DNA of 64,000 nt. It comes from Erythrophleum ivorense. Lineage: Eukaryota > Streptophyta > Magnoliopsida > Fabales > Fabaceae. Below are positions 23,501 to 36,819 of this stretch, piece after piece; the stretch's first letter is position 1, and each line of letters starts with the position of its first letter. The notes under the pieces were generated by a model. The model saw only the letters and a list, made by a program, of their open reading frames with translations, searched no databases and had not been told where the DNA came from. The position numbers and the translations under genes were made by a program. The stretch covers positions 1,155,625 to 1,219,624 of the forward strand of contig JAIUCV010000230.1 of assembly GCA_026724425.1 (NCBI GenBank), in the 5' to 3' direction.

Positions 23501-26500
23501 CTGATGATGTAGTATCAGTATACTTAAGGTCACAAGATTAAAAGATATTTATTAAAAAATAATATCTAGAATTTTTTTTTCCTGTAAAGACATAACGGAG
23601 TAGCAAGGTTTACTAAGCACTTGTCACTCCTAGCAAGTTGCAACAAACAGGTGGACCCTGGGGTGGTATTTATCTTTTGTCAGGACATCACTGCAGTAAT
23701 ATAATCAACCTTTCATGACAAGCAGAAGAAGGCTTTGTTTATGCAAAATTCATTTTTAATTATTAAGTAATCTTTCAAGCTTAGCCTTTGCATTAAAAAT
23801 CCATATATAAAGGATTTGCCTACAAGAACAATTTGAAAGATGGATGGCATTTTAGTGGAATGCCTACCTTTGACCTTTCATGACCAGTAGATGAACGAAT
23901 TTCCTTCAAATCAGACACATCCATGCCTTGTTCCTTTAAGATATCAACAGATGGTCGCCAATTTATGTGATTGATGTTGTCAATTTTACTGATGCATGCC
24001 TTTATCTCTGCTTTGTACTTCTTAATCCAAGCAGCAGATGATGCTATTACAGCTTCCTCTCCGAAGATGTCGATGATCAATCCTGATAATCTGTAAGGAA
24101 CCAATAAAATATGATTCAAATTTAAGCAAGCAACCTCCTTGGAGACATTATTGTGTAAAGCAGAATAAGTTATTAGATTTGATTGGACCTATTCAACATA
24201 AGAAGCCCTACAAAAGGAAGGCTTTCAAAGAAAATGAATAATTCACCTGTTGCATCACATGCCCAAGATATTAATATTATTATATTGTTATTGCAAAGCA
24301 ACACATCATGGACTCTTCATTCCAATATAACAGCAATATAATACTTTAATTTGCATCAAGTTGGTCGGCTAAAATGATAAATCTGTGAAAAGTATCTATG
24401 AGTATGTACTTTTAAGTGGCTGGAAAATATCAGTGGTGATTATTGAACAGAGATATAATATGCTTTATCCTTAACTCTAATACTTAAATAGAGAATGGAC
24501 CATCCTTGAAGCTCACCTATCTCCCTCACTATTAATTAGACAATATGCATTTGTATGGGCTGAAGGAAGACCCAACCTTTTACGCAATTCAACAGCTGCA
24601 GCTATTCTTGTTTCAAGAAATTTCTTGATGTTCAAAGCACATGATGAGTCCTTGTAAGATCAAACAATACAGCTCAGAGGCCTGATCAAGGGACCAAAGT
24701 GAAACAGAAAGGACTCACATATATATAACCTAGTAGCTTCATCTTCAAACTGCATGAGCCGAACACAGAACATAGAAATTGAGTTGTACATGCCCCACCC
24801 AATTGGCTTCTCAGTCCCATCAGCCACTAGCACAATATCTTCAGTCTTAGGAGGTGGTCTTCCAATTATTCTATCAACAGCTCCACTATACACCATTGGG
24901 TTCCCATCCTTAAAGAGTTCTGACTTCCCTTTTTTCAGTACAACCTTTGCAATACTTATTAAACCCAAACTATTCATAAATCGTTTAGTGAGTTTAAAAG
25001 AATATGACTCTCCCATATACCATGTAGCTCCAGAAATACAAAAATTAACTATTGACATTATAAACACATATGCATTTTACAAATGATGCCACCAGCTTTG
25101 ACAATTATACAGTACTTTTATAATGTGAGAATCAGTTAAAGAAGTCTGATTCTACTTGGCATCATCTTAAGCACAAGCAACCAAGCAATGGGACGTTGAT
25201 GCTACAGACATAAACCCATTCCATTTATGCATTGGTAAAGGAAGGGACCTTATATGATATATTATTAAAAGACTCAATGACGGTGTGCTTTAATACTGAC
25301 TCTCAACCTCAATTTATATTAAATAACAATAGTACAGAGACACTTTTATAGTTATACTCATTACATTAGTGGCACTACAAGTATTTCTTATCCTACAATA
25401 GTTTCCCAAATTCTTAATGCCTCTTCAAATTCAACAACAATAGCTATGATCCACAAAAATTGGATTTGGCTACTTAATGACAGGGCTAAGATTCGAATTA
25501 AAAGAATCAATTTGACTTCTGTACAGCATAGGTCTTGTCTAGATAACTTTTCCATTTTATTTTTTCTGAAACTATGTATTTTCTTAACCTACCACATTGT
25601 CATAAACACAAAACTAACATCCCTAAGTCATAGTTCTCTTTTAAATCTATGCAATTACTGTGGACCAAAAGCCCAAAATATGCCTCATAAGTCATGAGCT
25701 TACCCCATGTTACTTGTTACAATTTTGGATCACTGATCATCAGTAGTAATATTGAATACTGCTGCATAGTCCATGCACCAAGCATATTTTAATTACAAAA
25801 TATTTGGTAATAGAATTAGTCAACCACGTAATTCCCACATAATTTATGCATTTCAAACTTTGATAATAACTTTAAAAGTGAGAAAACTTGTCTTTCTCTT
25901 CCCCACCCTTCCGTTTCTGGGCATCCACTGAACAAATAAATTACAAACTTGACATTCCTATACTCAAAAGTAATACTCTCCTGAAGTAACTGCTCCCATT
26001 GAACAATACACATTTTAATGTAAGAAATGAGGATATTGTAAGAGTTTCAACATTGTCTATGAATTGATACACTGTACCTCAACACTGGAAGCACTGTTTA
26101 ACTTTTTCAAAATATTCCAGTCAAGAAAATAGGGGAAAACTGAAGCTGCCTGTCATCTCAATCTGTAGATATCTTATTTGAATGGCAGATATTAATATTT
26201 ACTGGCCATATATTTCCATCCTTGCAAGGAAAAAAACTGACTTGAACGTCAAAACCCAACTATATGTTTCCCATTTGCTTCTTCCAAATTTGCTGCCAAT
26301 GCTACTGACACCTTCTAGTCATTATATTCCCAAAAGGTGTCAAATTTATGTCAACTAAAATCAAACTGCATTAGCAAATTGGATTTTTGTCTATTGTCAA
26401 AGTTCAACTAGACTATAACTTCCAAAGGCATAAGACAACAGCAATCAACGCCTTAGTATGTTTAGTACCTGCAGAGGTTAAAGAATTGGAATCCAACACA

Positions 26501-26853
26501 ATCTCTTGCAGGCCCATAATTATTCCAGCCATAAAGAAGTTGAGAGAGGGAATCATGTTCTTCAAATATTCTTCATTTCGGGATATAGAAGTACCTCTAA
26601 CTAGATGACAAAGTTCAAAAGCTATACGTATTAAAATATCACTCAAAACCTAAGCAAATTGTAGAAAGTAATTAAATCCCACGTATATATAATATGGAGA
26701 ATTGGAGATATCCCCCACCAAATAGAGATTGAAAAAACTGAGAAACAGAGATGAGAGACCTTTGGGTTGATTGTAAGTAATCACTTGAAGGGTGGGTGTA
26801 GCTAGCAAAGAAGAAACTGAGAGGGACTTTATCAGGCGCGCAAGAAGCGGCAT
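20552..26853 (-). CDS. RlmI/COG1092-like SAM-dependent RNA methyltransferase, possibly decayed
   Basis: Plant relative of bacterial RlmI, which methylates C5 of a cytosine in 23S rRNA; it probably acts in an organelle. Exons in transcript order: 26719-26853 (tentative), about 24729-24944, 24517-24650, 23868-24090, 23041-23227, 22357-22539, 21343-21480 and 20552-20680. Exon 1 gives a basic, Ser/Leu-rich N-terminus like a transit peptide. Exon 2 is the PUA domain (VVLKKGKSELF, GAVDRIIGRPPPK). Later exons carry GQKTKFYADQ, the SAM-binding LDLYCYSGDFALNA, the DPPK motif, and the end GAACDHPMNPSYPEGEYL. Two defects stand out. An extra base at about 22441 shifts the frame within one exon. After codon AGG of exon 2 (24729) the donor reads TT instead of GT. 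It is either a pseudogene or contains sequence errors. Confidence 0.8.
24945..26718 (-). other. Probable first intron of the methyltransferase gene
   Basis: About 1.8 kb between the likely transit-peptide exon and the PUA exon. Short open stretches are present (for example minus strand 25816-26013) but none has recognisable family features. An additional small exon here cannot be excluded, because the exon 1 to exon 2 junction is only tentative. Confidence 0.45.
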
Positions 26854-26869
26854 CGTTTGTGAGTGCTTC

Positions 26870-29016
26870 TGTGGGTCTGAATGCTCAGGTGGACGAGACG
26901 GGTGTTTGAATATGGCGAGTTGCAGTCCATTTTTATTTTTATTTTTATTTTTTATTTTTTAGGTCAAGGAAGAACCATGGGGATCGGTAGGTTAATGAGC
27001 CGGGCTTAAACATTTAGGATTTACAAATGACCCAGACCCACCCCAATTCTACAGGAGAGAAAAACTGTAGGATTATATTTTGCTATAAGTTCTTTAATTA
27101 AAAAAAGTAAATTACATAGATTTTTGTTAAATTTTATTGAAATTATATAAATTTTTTATTTTAAAAATATATAAAATTTTCTTGAAATAAAAATTTATCT
27201 TATACTTTAGATTAATTTTAATTTTTTTAACCAAAATATTTTCAATTTAAAAATATTTTTAATTAAAAATATATATATTTGAATTCATAGAGAATATTTT
27301 AATTAAAAAATTAGACTAAAGTATAAAATATTTTTTTTATTTTAAGAAAGATTTATAAATATTTTGAAAATAAGAAAAAATTTATATAATTTAAGAAAAA
27401 TTCAAAAAAAAATATGTAATTTACTATTAATAAAATATGACAAATAGAGACATTTTATATCTTAGCATTATACAATTAAATATTTTAAAAAAAAATTCAA
27501 TTGATATATTTTAATTGGAAATGTGTAACAAACACCTTTATCTATGGCCGTTCACAAATTTACATTTCAATCTAATGTAATTTTTATAATAAGATGGGTA
27601 TTAAATATAATTTAGTTAAATTTTATGAGGTTAGTGTTTTACCCTTTCTTTAAAATCTTTTTCAGAAGCCAAAAAGTAACCAAAATACTCTCAAATAGTA
27701 TTGATTTCTTTTATTATAAATATAACATTAAGAAACGCATTTTTTAGCTTTTATTTTAATGTTGTTTTATTTTTTATTGAAAGTTGTAATTTTAATTATT
27801 CTAAATAAAAATGGTGGCTATTTTATATTAGTTAAATATATATTTAATACCTAATATATTATATAAATAATAAATATAAGAATATTTTGAACAAAATAAA
27901 TACAATTGTGACTTATATTTTTTTTATAGATGAGATTAATATAACGTATCTTTTAATCAAAGGAAAACTACATAATTTAGACGCTTAAAAAAGAAAATTG
28001 TAATCTATCCATTTTTTTTATTATGAATCACTGAAAAAAATTTCATACTATATCAGACTTAATAGTATTTGATTTTCTTAGGTAATGCTTAATTTCACTA
28101 GTAATGCTTTACTCAATTGGTACCCCACCAAGTCTTTTACTGGGGTGTATGATGTAACGGAGTGAGAATGTAAATGAATTGAGTTATTTGTAACGTATTT
28201 AAATTTTATTTGATCCATTTGTTAAATAAATGAGTTTATATATATGTGCGTGTCTGTGTCTGTGTCTGTGTGTATAAAATCAACTGTATGAACCGCAACT
28301 CCCTTTTGATTTTAGCTTCATGTGTTTTTTTTTTTTTAATTATTTCATACAAAGTATAAGGACCCACTTAATTAATAAAAACAAAGTTGGGGATTGTGGA
28401 TTTGGATAAAAATATTATTGTGGGTCACAATGTATACGAACAGCAAGATTTATGCGATTAAATAATTAATATTCAAAGGAAGAACGTAAAATTAATATCT
28501 ATATAGAAAGATTCATGCAATTAAATGAGCAGTATTCATAGGAACAAAGTAACAATTAATATACATAGAATTAAATAACTGAGATCTCATGTATTGCAAA
28601 GAAAATCACGAGAAGCATGTTCCATTGCCTCCTTTCATGATTTGCAGATTGTCATTCATAACTTACCCCAGTTGTTTATTTATTTATTTTTTATTGTAAA
28701 AGATGATAGTGAGAATTGTATATTTTAATATTAGAAATATACATGTGATCTCGTTCAGATCATTTTGAAAAGAATTAATTATAAGTTCATGGCACAGCTG
28801 AATTTGAACTCGTATAGTTTGAGTGATTAAGTTTTTATTCTTTTTTTTTTGTTCGAATATATTAACTCAGATTGGAAGCCGCCACAATTATTTTTTTAAA
28901 GGGGTGCATTTTTTCTTCTTCTTCTTCTTTTTTTAAATCAATTTCAAGTACATGTAATTATCCAACACAACTTATCAATTAGCAAGTCAGCACTAGTTAC
29001 TTTGGTACATAAACAG
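26870..29016. other. AT-rich intergenic DNA
   Basis: Contains a TGTGTC-type microsatellite at about 28245-28275 and several poly-A/T tracts. The first ~100 bp on the minus strand would be the promoter of the methyltransferase gene. No gene recognised. Confidence 0.6.
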
Positions 29017-29307
29017 TGACATGGATCATAGCGCATAAACAATAGTAACCAACAATAAGGAATGACAGAGGTTGCAGTCTTGAATATAAGAGTTACATCA
29101 ATTAGGAGACAAGCCAACTAAAGAGATTTTTGTAACAGCTGTAACCCCTATTTAAGTTTAATTTGTTGTTTGAGATTTTGGACGAAAATAGTCTCTAAAA
29201 TTAGTATAAATAAGGCTCTTTCTATTTTATTTATCATCAAATAATAATAGAATTTCTTCCATCAAAGTGAGAGTGTTTCCTCTCTCTTTTTTTTTGTTTT
29301 TGAGCTA
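29017..29307 (+). repeat. 5' LTR of the gypsy element
   Basis: About 291 bp, starting TGACATGGATCAT and ending TGAGCTA just before TGGTATCAAAGC. A TATAAATAAGGCTC promoter-like stretch lies near 29205. It matches 34207-34501 with many substitutions and small indels, so the insertion is old. Confidence 0.9.
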
Positions 29308-29519
29308 TTTTGGTATCAAAGCTAGGTTTTTAAATTTCGATATCGAGTAAGATGCGAGAAGTGTCTGAAAATTTTTTTGAGAGTTGAAGTGTTCAGAGGT
29401 GTTTAGAATAGTCATCACTATCACCTTGAAACCTCAATTTTCAGTCAAACCAATGTCATTATTGTGTTTAGGAGATTGGAAAACCTAAGACTAGAGAGTC
29501 TTGCTGTCATCTAAAGTCA

Positions 29520-29960
29520 CATGTGCTAGTCATGCGCAGTATGCACCGTACGCACCATCTAAAGGTTGAAGACAATTACGTTAACTGCCACGTTAGCACT
29601 GAGGTATCCAGTCAGCGGCACACTGGCCAATCATCAACTAGCACGTGTCACAGTTGCCATATCAGCACTTGGTTAGCTAATTCTACTACGTCAACCATGA
29701 GGTGTTAATCAATGACACATCAACCAACTTTCAACTGCCACATGTCACTGTTGTCACATTAGCACCTAGTAAGCTGACTTTTCCTTACTTACCAATCCCC
29801 AAACTTTCTAAAATTACACACTAACCTTTAAAACTTTTTAAAATTACATATTAACCCTTAAACATTTCAAAATTGCACATTAGTCCTTAAACTTTCCAAA
29901 ATTCCATCTTGGCTTAATTCTCAAACTTAGTTTTCAATTCCACTCTTAAGCCTTTGTAAA
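29520..29960 (+). repeat. Repeat-rich leader of the gypsy element
   Basis: Two kinds of direct repeat lie between primer site and gag. At about 29580-29770 there are three degenerate copies of a block containing YRCCACRTGTCAC and CAGCACYTAG-like motifs. At about 29800-29920 there are four copies of a ~31-bp unit with the core CTTAAACTTTYCAAAATTACA. Confidence 0.6.
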
Positions 29961-30009
29961 AGTAAAACCAATCCTTAAACCACACACCTAGCCTGCATTA
30001 ACCTACAAA

Positions 30010-30900
30010 ATGCCTCCAAGACGAAGACTTGTGCATAAAGTTGAGATGAAAGAATTAAAATGCTAAATCCAACAGTTACAGGAGACCATAAATGCCCATC
30101 AAGCCCAACTAAATAAACAAAGGGAGTTAAGAGAAGTTGATTTTGATAGTAGCAATTCTTCATCAACTGTTCACTACCATCCTCAGCAACAAACATTCTG
30201 AAACATTGATATCAAAGTAGAAATTTCAGACTTTGAAGGAAAGCTCCAACTTGATGAGTTAATGGGTTGGCTCTAAATGGTTGAGCAAGTGTTCAAGTAC
30301 AAGGAGGTATCGGAGGAACAAAAAGTCAAGATCGTTGCCATTAAACTTAAGAAGCATGCTTCCATATGGTGGGAGAATCTTAAGAGGAAAAATAAGTGAG
30401 AAGGAAAAAGCAAGATTTGAACATAGGAGAAAATGCGTCACGAGCTCACACGTAAGTTCCTATCAAAACACTATCATCAAGATAGTTTTATTCAATTGCA
30501 AAATCTTTGCCAAAAGATCCCATTCGTGGAGGAATATATCAAGGAATTTGAAAAGCTCATGATGAAGTATGACATCCAAGAAAAAGAGGAACAAACTATA
30601 GCCCTTTATCTTGGAGGATTGAACATTGACATTGTCCACCTTATTCAGCTTCAACAATATTGGACTTTAGACAATGTCATTCATTTAGCTATTTGTATTA
30701 AGAAGCAATTGCCCAAAAAGTACCCATACCAACCTTATTCTTCTATTAAGAACCCTTCTAATACCCATAAGACTTAAGCCTAACAACCCAATTCTTCAAA
30801 CAAACCTTCACTTAAACTTGCCAAAGAGACCAATCCCAAAGCACCCAAATGCTTCAAATGTCAAGAATTTGACCACATTGCTTCTGACTGTTCAAACCAC
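30010..30900 (+). pseudogene. gypsy gag remnant
   Basis: Starts at ATG 30010 with MPPRRRLVHKVE. Capsid-like sequence follows, including KKHASIWWENLKRK and a long helical segment at 30433-30775. It closes with a CCHC zinc knuckle (CFKCQEFDHIASDC) at about 30849-30893. Several in-frame stops and a frame change interrupt it. Confidence 0.85.
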
Positions 30901-31084
30901 AAAGTTGTCACCCTCATTAAAAGAGAAGTCGATAAGGTACTAAAAGAAGAAGAAGAACTAGTGTTTGATGAAAAAGAGCCAATGTATGATGAAGAACTCA
31001 TTCTCGCAGATGATGGTAAATTGCTCATGATTAGATAAAGTTTGCACACAGTGCAAGTAAAAGAAGAACCGTGGGTAAGGTACA

Positions 31085-34000
31085 ATATTTTCCATACCCT
31101 ACACTACTCAAAGCAAAGTATATTATGTAATCATTAATAGTGGAAGTTGTGAGAATGTAGTATCAAACTACATGGTGCAAAACTGAAGCTGCCAACTCAA
31201 AATTATCCATATCCATACAAGTTACAGTGGTTTAACAAGGGAAGTAAGGTGAAAGTTTTAAACAATGTCTTGTTTCTTTCTCAATTGGCAAAAAAATCAA
31301 GATGAAGTATGATGTGATGTCCTATGAATGCCTATCATCTCCTTCTTGGGAGACCTTGGCAATATGACTGACGTGCTCTATATGATGGTTATGCAAACAC
31401 CTAATCCTTCATCAAAGATGGAGTAAAGATTAAGTTAGCATCGTTGCCACCTAATCAATATAGCCACTAGTGTCCTTAGTTGCCAAAGAGCAGTTCAAGG
31501 TGACAAAAGCATAAGCTTAAGCCATGAGTTTTGTTATGTTGCTCAAATCAAATGATAGAACCACTATTCCATTAGTGATTAAATAACTACTAGCTGAATT
31601 TCTATATGTTATACTAGAAGAAATCCCACATGGATTACTACTAATGTGAGACATCCAACATGCAATTGACTTCATTCTTGGAGATGTCATCCCCAGTAAA
31701 CCTACTTATAAGATAAGTCTAAAGAAACACATCAAGATTCAACATCAAGTTGAAGAGCTATTAAAGAAAGGATTAATCCATGAAAGCGTCAGTCCCTGTG
31801 TAGTGCCTATACTTTTAGTACCAAAGAAGGATGGGAGTTGGAGAATATACATTTACAGTGGAGTAGTTAACAAAATCACTATTAAATATCAATTTTTGAT
31901 ACCCATGCTTAATGATATACTAGACCAGTTGCATAGAGCCACTATCTTTTCTAAGATTAACATTCATAGCAGGTACCATCAAATTAGAATTTAGTCAAGA
32001 GATGAATAGAAAATCGCTTTTAAAACAAATGATGGCTTGTACAAGTGGACTGTAATACCTTTCAAGTTATCAAACACCCTTAACACATTCATGGGCTTAA
32101 TGAATCAGATACTTCAATCTTTCATCGATAAATTTGTAGTTGCTTACTTTGACAACATTCTTATTTATAGTAAAAAGTAAGGGAAGCACTTAGAGCACTT
32201 ATGGCAAGTGTTACAAACTCTTCATGAATAAAAACTCTATGTCAATCTAAAGAAATATTTATTCTTAACCATAAAAAAAAAATTTCTAGGATATATCATC
32301 ATTGCTGAAGGTGTATGAGTTAACCTAAGTAAGATAGAAGTCATCAATAGTTTGCCAATTCCAAAGTCTATTTATAATGTTCGAAGCTTCCATGGATTAA
32401 CTTCCTTCTATAGGAGGTTCATCAAAAACTTTTGTGTTATTACCACGCCCCTTGCAGATTGTATCAAGGGAGATAAATTTTAGTGGATAGAACAAGCCTA
32501 GAAAAGTTTAGAGAAGTTGAAGAAACATTTGACAGAAGCACCTATGCTAGTCTTTCCAAACTTTGACCAAGTGTTTAAAGTTAGTTGTTATGCTTCCAAC
32601 ATTAGAATTCGTATTGTTCCAAGCCATGAAGGGCATCCGATTGCCTTTTTAAGTGAAAAACTCAACGATGGCAAACTCAAATATTCTACTTATGATAAAT
32701 AGTTCTATGTCATTGTTCATGCTTTATAGCATTAGAGCCATTATTTGCTAAACAAAGAGTTTATCCTTTACTATAATCATGAAGTCCTTAAGCACCTAAA
32801 TTCTTAACAGAAGATTAGTCGTAGACACGCTACTTGAAGTGAGATATTGCAACCTTATCCATTCCTACTCAAGCATAAGACTAAAACCTTGAACTTTGTA
32901 GCCGATATGCTTATCTGATGTCATGTTTTGCTGTCTACTCTTCGAGCAAAAGTTGTAGGATTTGAAACCATCAAAGAACTATACTAAGATGACTTTGATT
33001 TTCGTGAAGCATGGAGTTCCACTAAAACACAATCCTTTTAGCAGTACCATAGGCATGAAAGCTTCTTATTTCAAGGGAAAATTCTATGCATCCTTTAATA
33101 CTCGTTATGGGAAGCAATCATCTAGGAGGCCCACAATGGAGGATTAGCAAACTATTCTGGACAAGATAAAACTATGGCTTTAGTCAAAGAGAATTTCTCT
33201 TGGCCAAAGCTTGAATGAGACATAAATAGACACATCCAAAGGTGCAGAAATTGTCACTTGGCCAAAAAGGCCAAAACACTGAATTGTACATGCCTATTCC
33301 AATTCCAAAAGCACATTGGGAAGATATTAGTATAGATTTTGTCCTTGGACTACCTTAGACTCAGTGACAGAAAGATTCCATAATGGTAGTTATGGATAGA
33401 TTTTTGAAGATGGCACATTTTATCCTATGCCAAAGGATGAATGATGTTATGTAAGTTGTAGACTTATACTTCAAGGAGATTATATGTTTTCATGGCAATC
33501 CAAAAATTATCACTTCTGATCAGAATGTGAAGTTCTTAAGTTACTTTTGAAGAACCCTGTGAAAGAAAATAAGAACTAAACTTCAATTTAACAGTGCTAG
33601 CCATCCTTAGACAGATGGATAAGTTAAAACAATAAACAAGATTTTGGGAAACCTACTTCATAACTTTGTTAGGAAGAATTTGAAGAAGTGGGACATTATC
33701 TTTACATAAGTCGAGCTCTCCTATAACAACTTAACTAATCAAACTACCAGAAAGTGTCCATTTGAGGTGGTTTACGGCACATATTTACTTTACCTATTAG
33801 ACTTGACCCCTTCGTCTAACAAGCAACAATATACAGCTAATGCAAGCCAAAGGGTAAAAGAAAGTAAGAAGCTACATGAACAAGTTCAAGAATGAATTCA
33901 AAAGCAAAACTTGAGATACAAAGTTCAACTTGATAAGCATTGAAGATAGCAAACTTTCAAAGTAGGAGATTAGGTATGGATACACCTATGAAAAGAATGA

Positions 34001-34195
34001 TTTCCAAATCAACCAAATGCCAAATTGTCATCTAGAGATGATGGTCCATTCAAAGTTGTGTAGAAGATCAACAACAATGTCTATAAAGTAGAGTTACGAG
34101 GCGCCTATAAAATCTCTACCACCTTCAATGTTATTGACCTATTACCATACTTTGAAGACGATTCAAAGCTTGACTCGAGGACAAGTCCTATCTAA
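31085..34195 (+). pseudogene. gypsy pol remnant (PR, RT, RNase H, integrase)
   Basis: In order: aspartic protease remnant (the active-site triad reads NSG near 31137); reverse transcriptase with VPILLVPKKDGSWR (31799) and a YFDN box in place of YFDD near 32145; RNase H around 32517-32700; integrase zinc-finger-like HRCRNCHLAKK near 33235 and catalytic-core remnants to about 33600. The C-terminal part includes DDGPFKVV and TTFNVIDLLPYFEDD before the polypurine tract. Stops occur throughout. Confidence 0.85.
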
Positions 34196-34206
34196 CCCAA
34201 AGAGGA

Positions 34207-34501
34207 TGACATGGATCATGGCCCATAAAAAATAGTAACCAACAACCAAGAATGAGAAAGGTTGCAATCTAATGGCCAATCGGAGTTACATCAATTAGGA
34301 GACAAGCTAATAAAGAGATTCTTATAACTCCCATAACCTTTATCTAAGTTTAATTTTTTGTTTAAGATTTTGGACAAAAATAGCCTCTAAGATTAGTATA
34401 AATAAAGCTCTTTCCATTGTGTTTATCATCAAGTAATAATAGAATCTCTTTTCATCAAAGTGAAAGTATTTTCTCTCTTTTTTTTTTTGGTTTCTGAGCC
34501 A
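34207..34501 (+). repeat. 3' LTR of the gypsy element
   Basis: About 295 bp, starting TGACATGGATCAT right after the purine tract and ending TGAGCCA. Colinear with the 5' LTR. Confidence 0.9.
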
Positions 34502-34506
34502 AAAAG

Positions 34507-35768
34507 GTATAAAAAATTTTAATTTTTTAAAAAATTTAAATCTATTTATAATATTTTTTAACTGCAAAATATAAAAACATTATGTTTTGTAAATAACATA
34601 AGAATATATATATATATATATATGTGTGTGTATATATATTATACTTAATTTTTTATAAATAAATTTTAAATATTTAAAATATATAAAACTCACTTAAGTA
34701 ACATGTTTAAATTTCACATGCACTACGTCTTTCCTCTCTATCCCTTACATGAGAATCTTTGAAATTCCATATGTTATCTTTCTTTTACTAATTTAACTTA
34801 CCTCTTTAGATAAAATTGGATGATTTTGTAAAAATGTCTACAAATTAAATATAAATGATATAGTGTGTATATATATGCGCACACAAAAAAAAATGACTAT
34901 TTTTTTTTTTGGGTAGTAAGAATATCTTTAGGCCAATTTGTGTATACTAGTCTAAACAACCTTATTTGAATGGTCTTAAATATGTAAACCCTCCACATCA
35001 ATCATATGTACTTAAAGAGGATAATCAAATTTATATACAAATAATCAAAGTAGGAAAAAACAAAGACAATCTTAATCATTACTAGGCCACCTCTCTTGGG
35101 ATGAAATAGATGTGATTTGAGTTTCACATTAAAAAAAAAAAGTATGGTAGCCCTTTTTTCCATTTCTTAAGAATTGTCCCTTTTGGTACTTTACATATAT
35201 ATATAGAGAGAGAAAGGAGAAAGAGAGAGAGAGAGAGAGTATGTGGAATATTTGGTTAGTGCTATCTTTAATGTCTTAAAAATTTATAGGAGCTCTCTTC
35301 CTGCATTTTTTAAGGTTTGTCCCTTTCTGTAACATATCCTTTTCTTTTATTTTTTTAAAATTTATGTATCATTATAAAAAATTTTAAATTTTTAGTCATT
35401 TGATTGTTTCAAAATATTTATAATAAATAATATTTTTATTATAATACATAAATTTTGAAAGACAATGGAATAATTAAAATTTTAAAGAGCTCAAATTCTC
35501 TCTAACAAAAACCTTCTTATGCTTTATTGATTCCTCCTCCTCCAAACCCTAAATTTTCAAGTTGGATAGAGGGATGGGGAAAATGTTCACATTTTGTAGA
35601 TACTTGGTAACTTGAATGAAATGAATTTATTTAATTTCTCTTTATTTATGGTTCCTTTCAGACTTTTGGTCATTTAAACTTTTTATATTTTGGTTGTATC
35701 CTTATTTCTAATACTTTCTCTTGTATGTTTCAATTTCAATTTTTTTTATGTTCTCAACTAGACTAAAA

Positions 35769-35802
<34 letters not shown>

Positions 35803-36819
35803 TTTTAATTTCATTTTTGTTGCAAAATACTTTTTTTAAAAAAAGGTAATAAGGAGAAAAGACAAAAAAAATTATATACTTTTAATAAATAAGAAATTTT
35901 TTTTGTTTACTTGAGATTCAAACTTAAAATTTTTACTCTAATTTGTGAGTTCAATTTATTTTCATTATTTAATTTACTTGTTTTAAATTATTTTAATAAG
36001 ATTATTATATAATTATGCAAAAAAGCAATAAAAAAATAGGAAAGAGAGATGAAGGAGGTCTAAGAAAAAATAAGGAGAGTAATATTTATTAACCTATTTC
36101 AACATTTGTGAAACATTATTTATCAATGTTATTAGAACTAGATTGAATTGGTCGGTTCAACCAAAAAATTGGTGAACCGATCATTTGATTGGTCCAAAAG
36201 TGTCTCAAAAACAATCTGTTTTAAAACCAATCAACTTTAGTCAATAATTGAGTTAAATCAGCTCTAAACTTGCAATTGGATTGGTCTATAGTGTCTTTGT
36301 TTATTATTTTGCAAAATTGTATTCTTGATGTCTCAAACACTGCCCCTCCAAGTTGGTTAGCATTGCACCTTTACCACTAAACTAGTCAAAATACTTTTGT
36401 TTATTGGGTGCAATTTTTAATATAAAAACTTATTATATTTTTAATTCAGGAAATCAAAACAATTACTTTATGATTTGAACCCTAACTTCTTAATTGAAAA
36501 TTTATACTTTTACCATTGAGTCACCATTATTGCTTTATTTATAATTATAAAGTTTTAACATCATAGATTTAAAATAAAAATAACATTCATATAATTTTTA
36601 TTAAAATTATATAAGTATGTTTTAATATATAAACAAATTAAAATTTAAATATTATATCATGTTTGATTTATTTTTATGTATAATTAGTCATAATATGTTT
36701 TAAAATTTATTAATATTTATTATATTAAATTTTAATATAATATATATATATATATATTTATCAATAATTTGACCATAGTTCAACTACAATTAAATTAATA
36801 AATTGTGAATAGTGTCTAA
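34507..36819. other. AT-rich, microsatellite-rich intergenic DNA
   Basis: Holds (TA/TG)n near 34604-34640, a (GA)n tract near 35203-35240 and (TA)n near 35777-35800. From 36140 to 36400 a GGTTCAACC/GGTGAACCG-containing block looks like an old dispersed plant repeat, but I cannot assign it. No gene recognised. Confidence 0.55.

Larger units (their letters stand above)
29017..34501 (+). mobile_element. Degenerate Ty3/gypsy LTR retrotransposon
   Basis: A full-length but dead element. The 5' LTR (29017-29307) and 3' LTR (34207-34501) both begin TGACATGGATCAT and end near TGAGCYA. The flanking 5-mers AACAG (29012-29016) and AAAAG (34502-34506) match at four of five positions, as expected for an old target-site duplication. 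A tRNA-Met primer site (29311-29322) follows the left LTR, and a purine-rich AAAGAGGA precedes the right one. The order gag, protease, RT, RNase H, integrase is diagnostic of gypsy elements. Many stops and small indels interrupt every domain. It is inserted in no recognised gene. Confidence 0.93.

Noticed and set aside
24754..25086. Plus-strand frame across the PUA exon
   Set aside because: The minus-strand reading matches the RlmI PUA domain; the plus-strand peptide has no family features.
26387..26646. Overlapping open frames on both strands in the methyltransferase intron
   Set aside because: No recognisable motif, no supporting splice sites and low complexity; length is compatible with chance.
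34340..34567. Minus-strand frame over the 3' LTR
   Set aside because: It lies within a non-coding LTR and is AT-rich; the peptide has no features.
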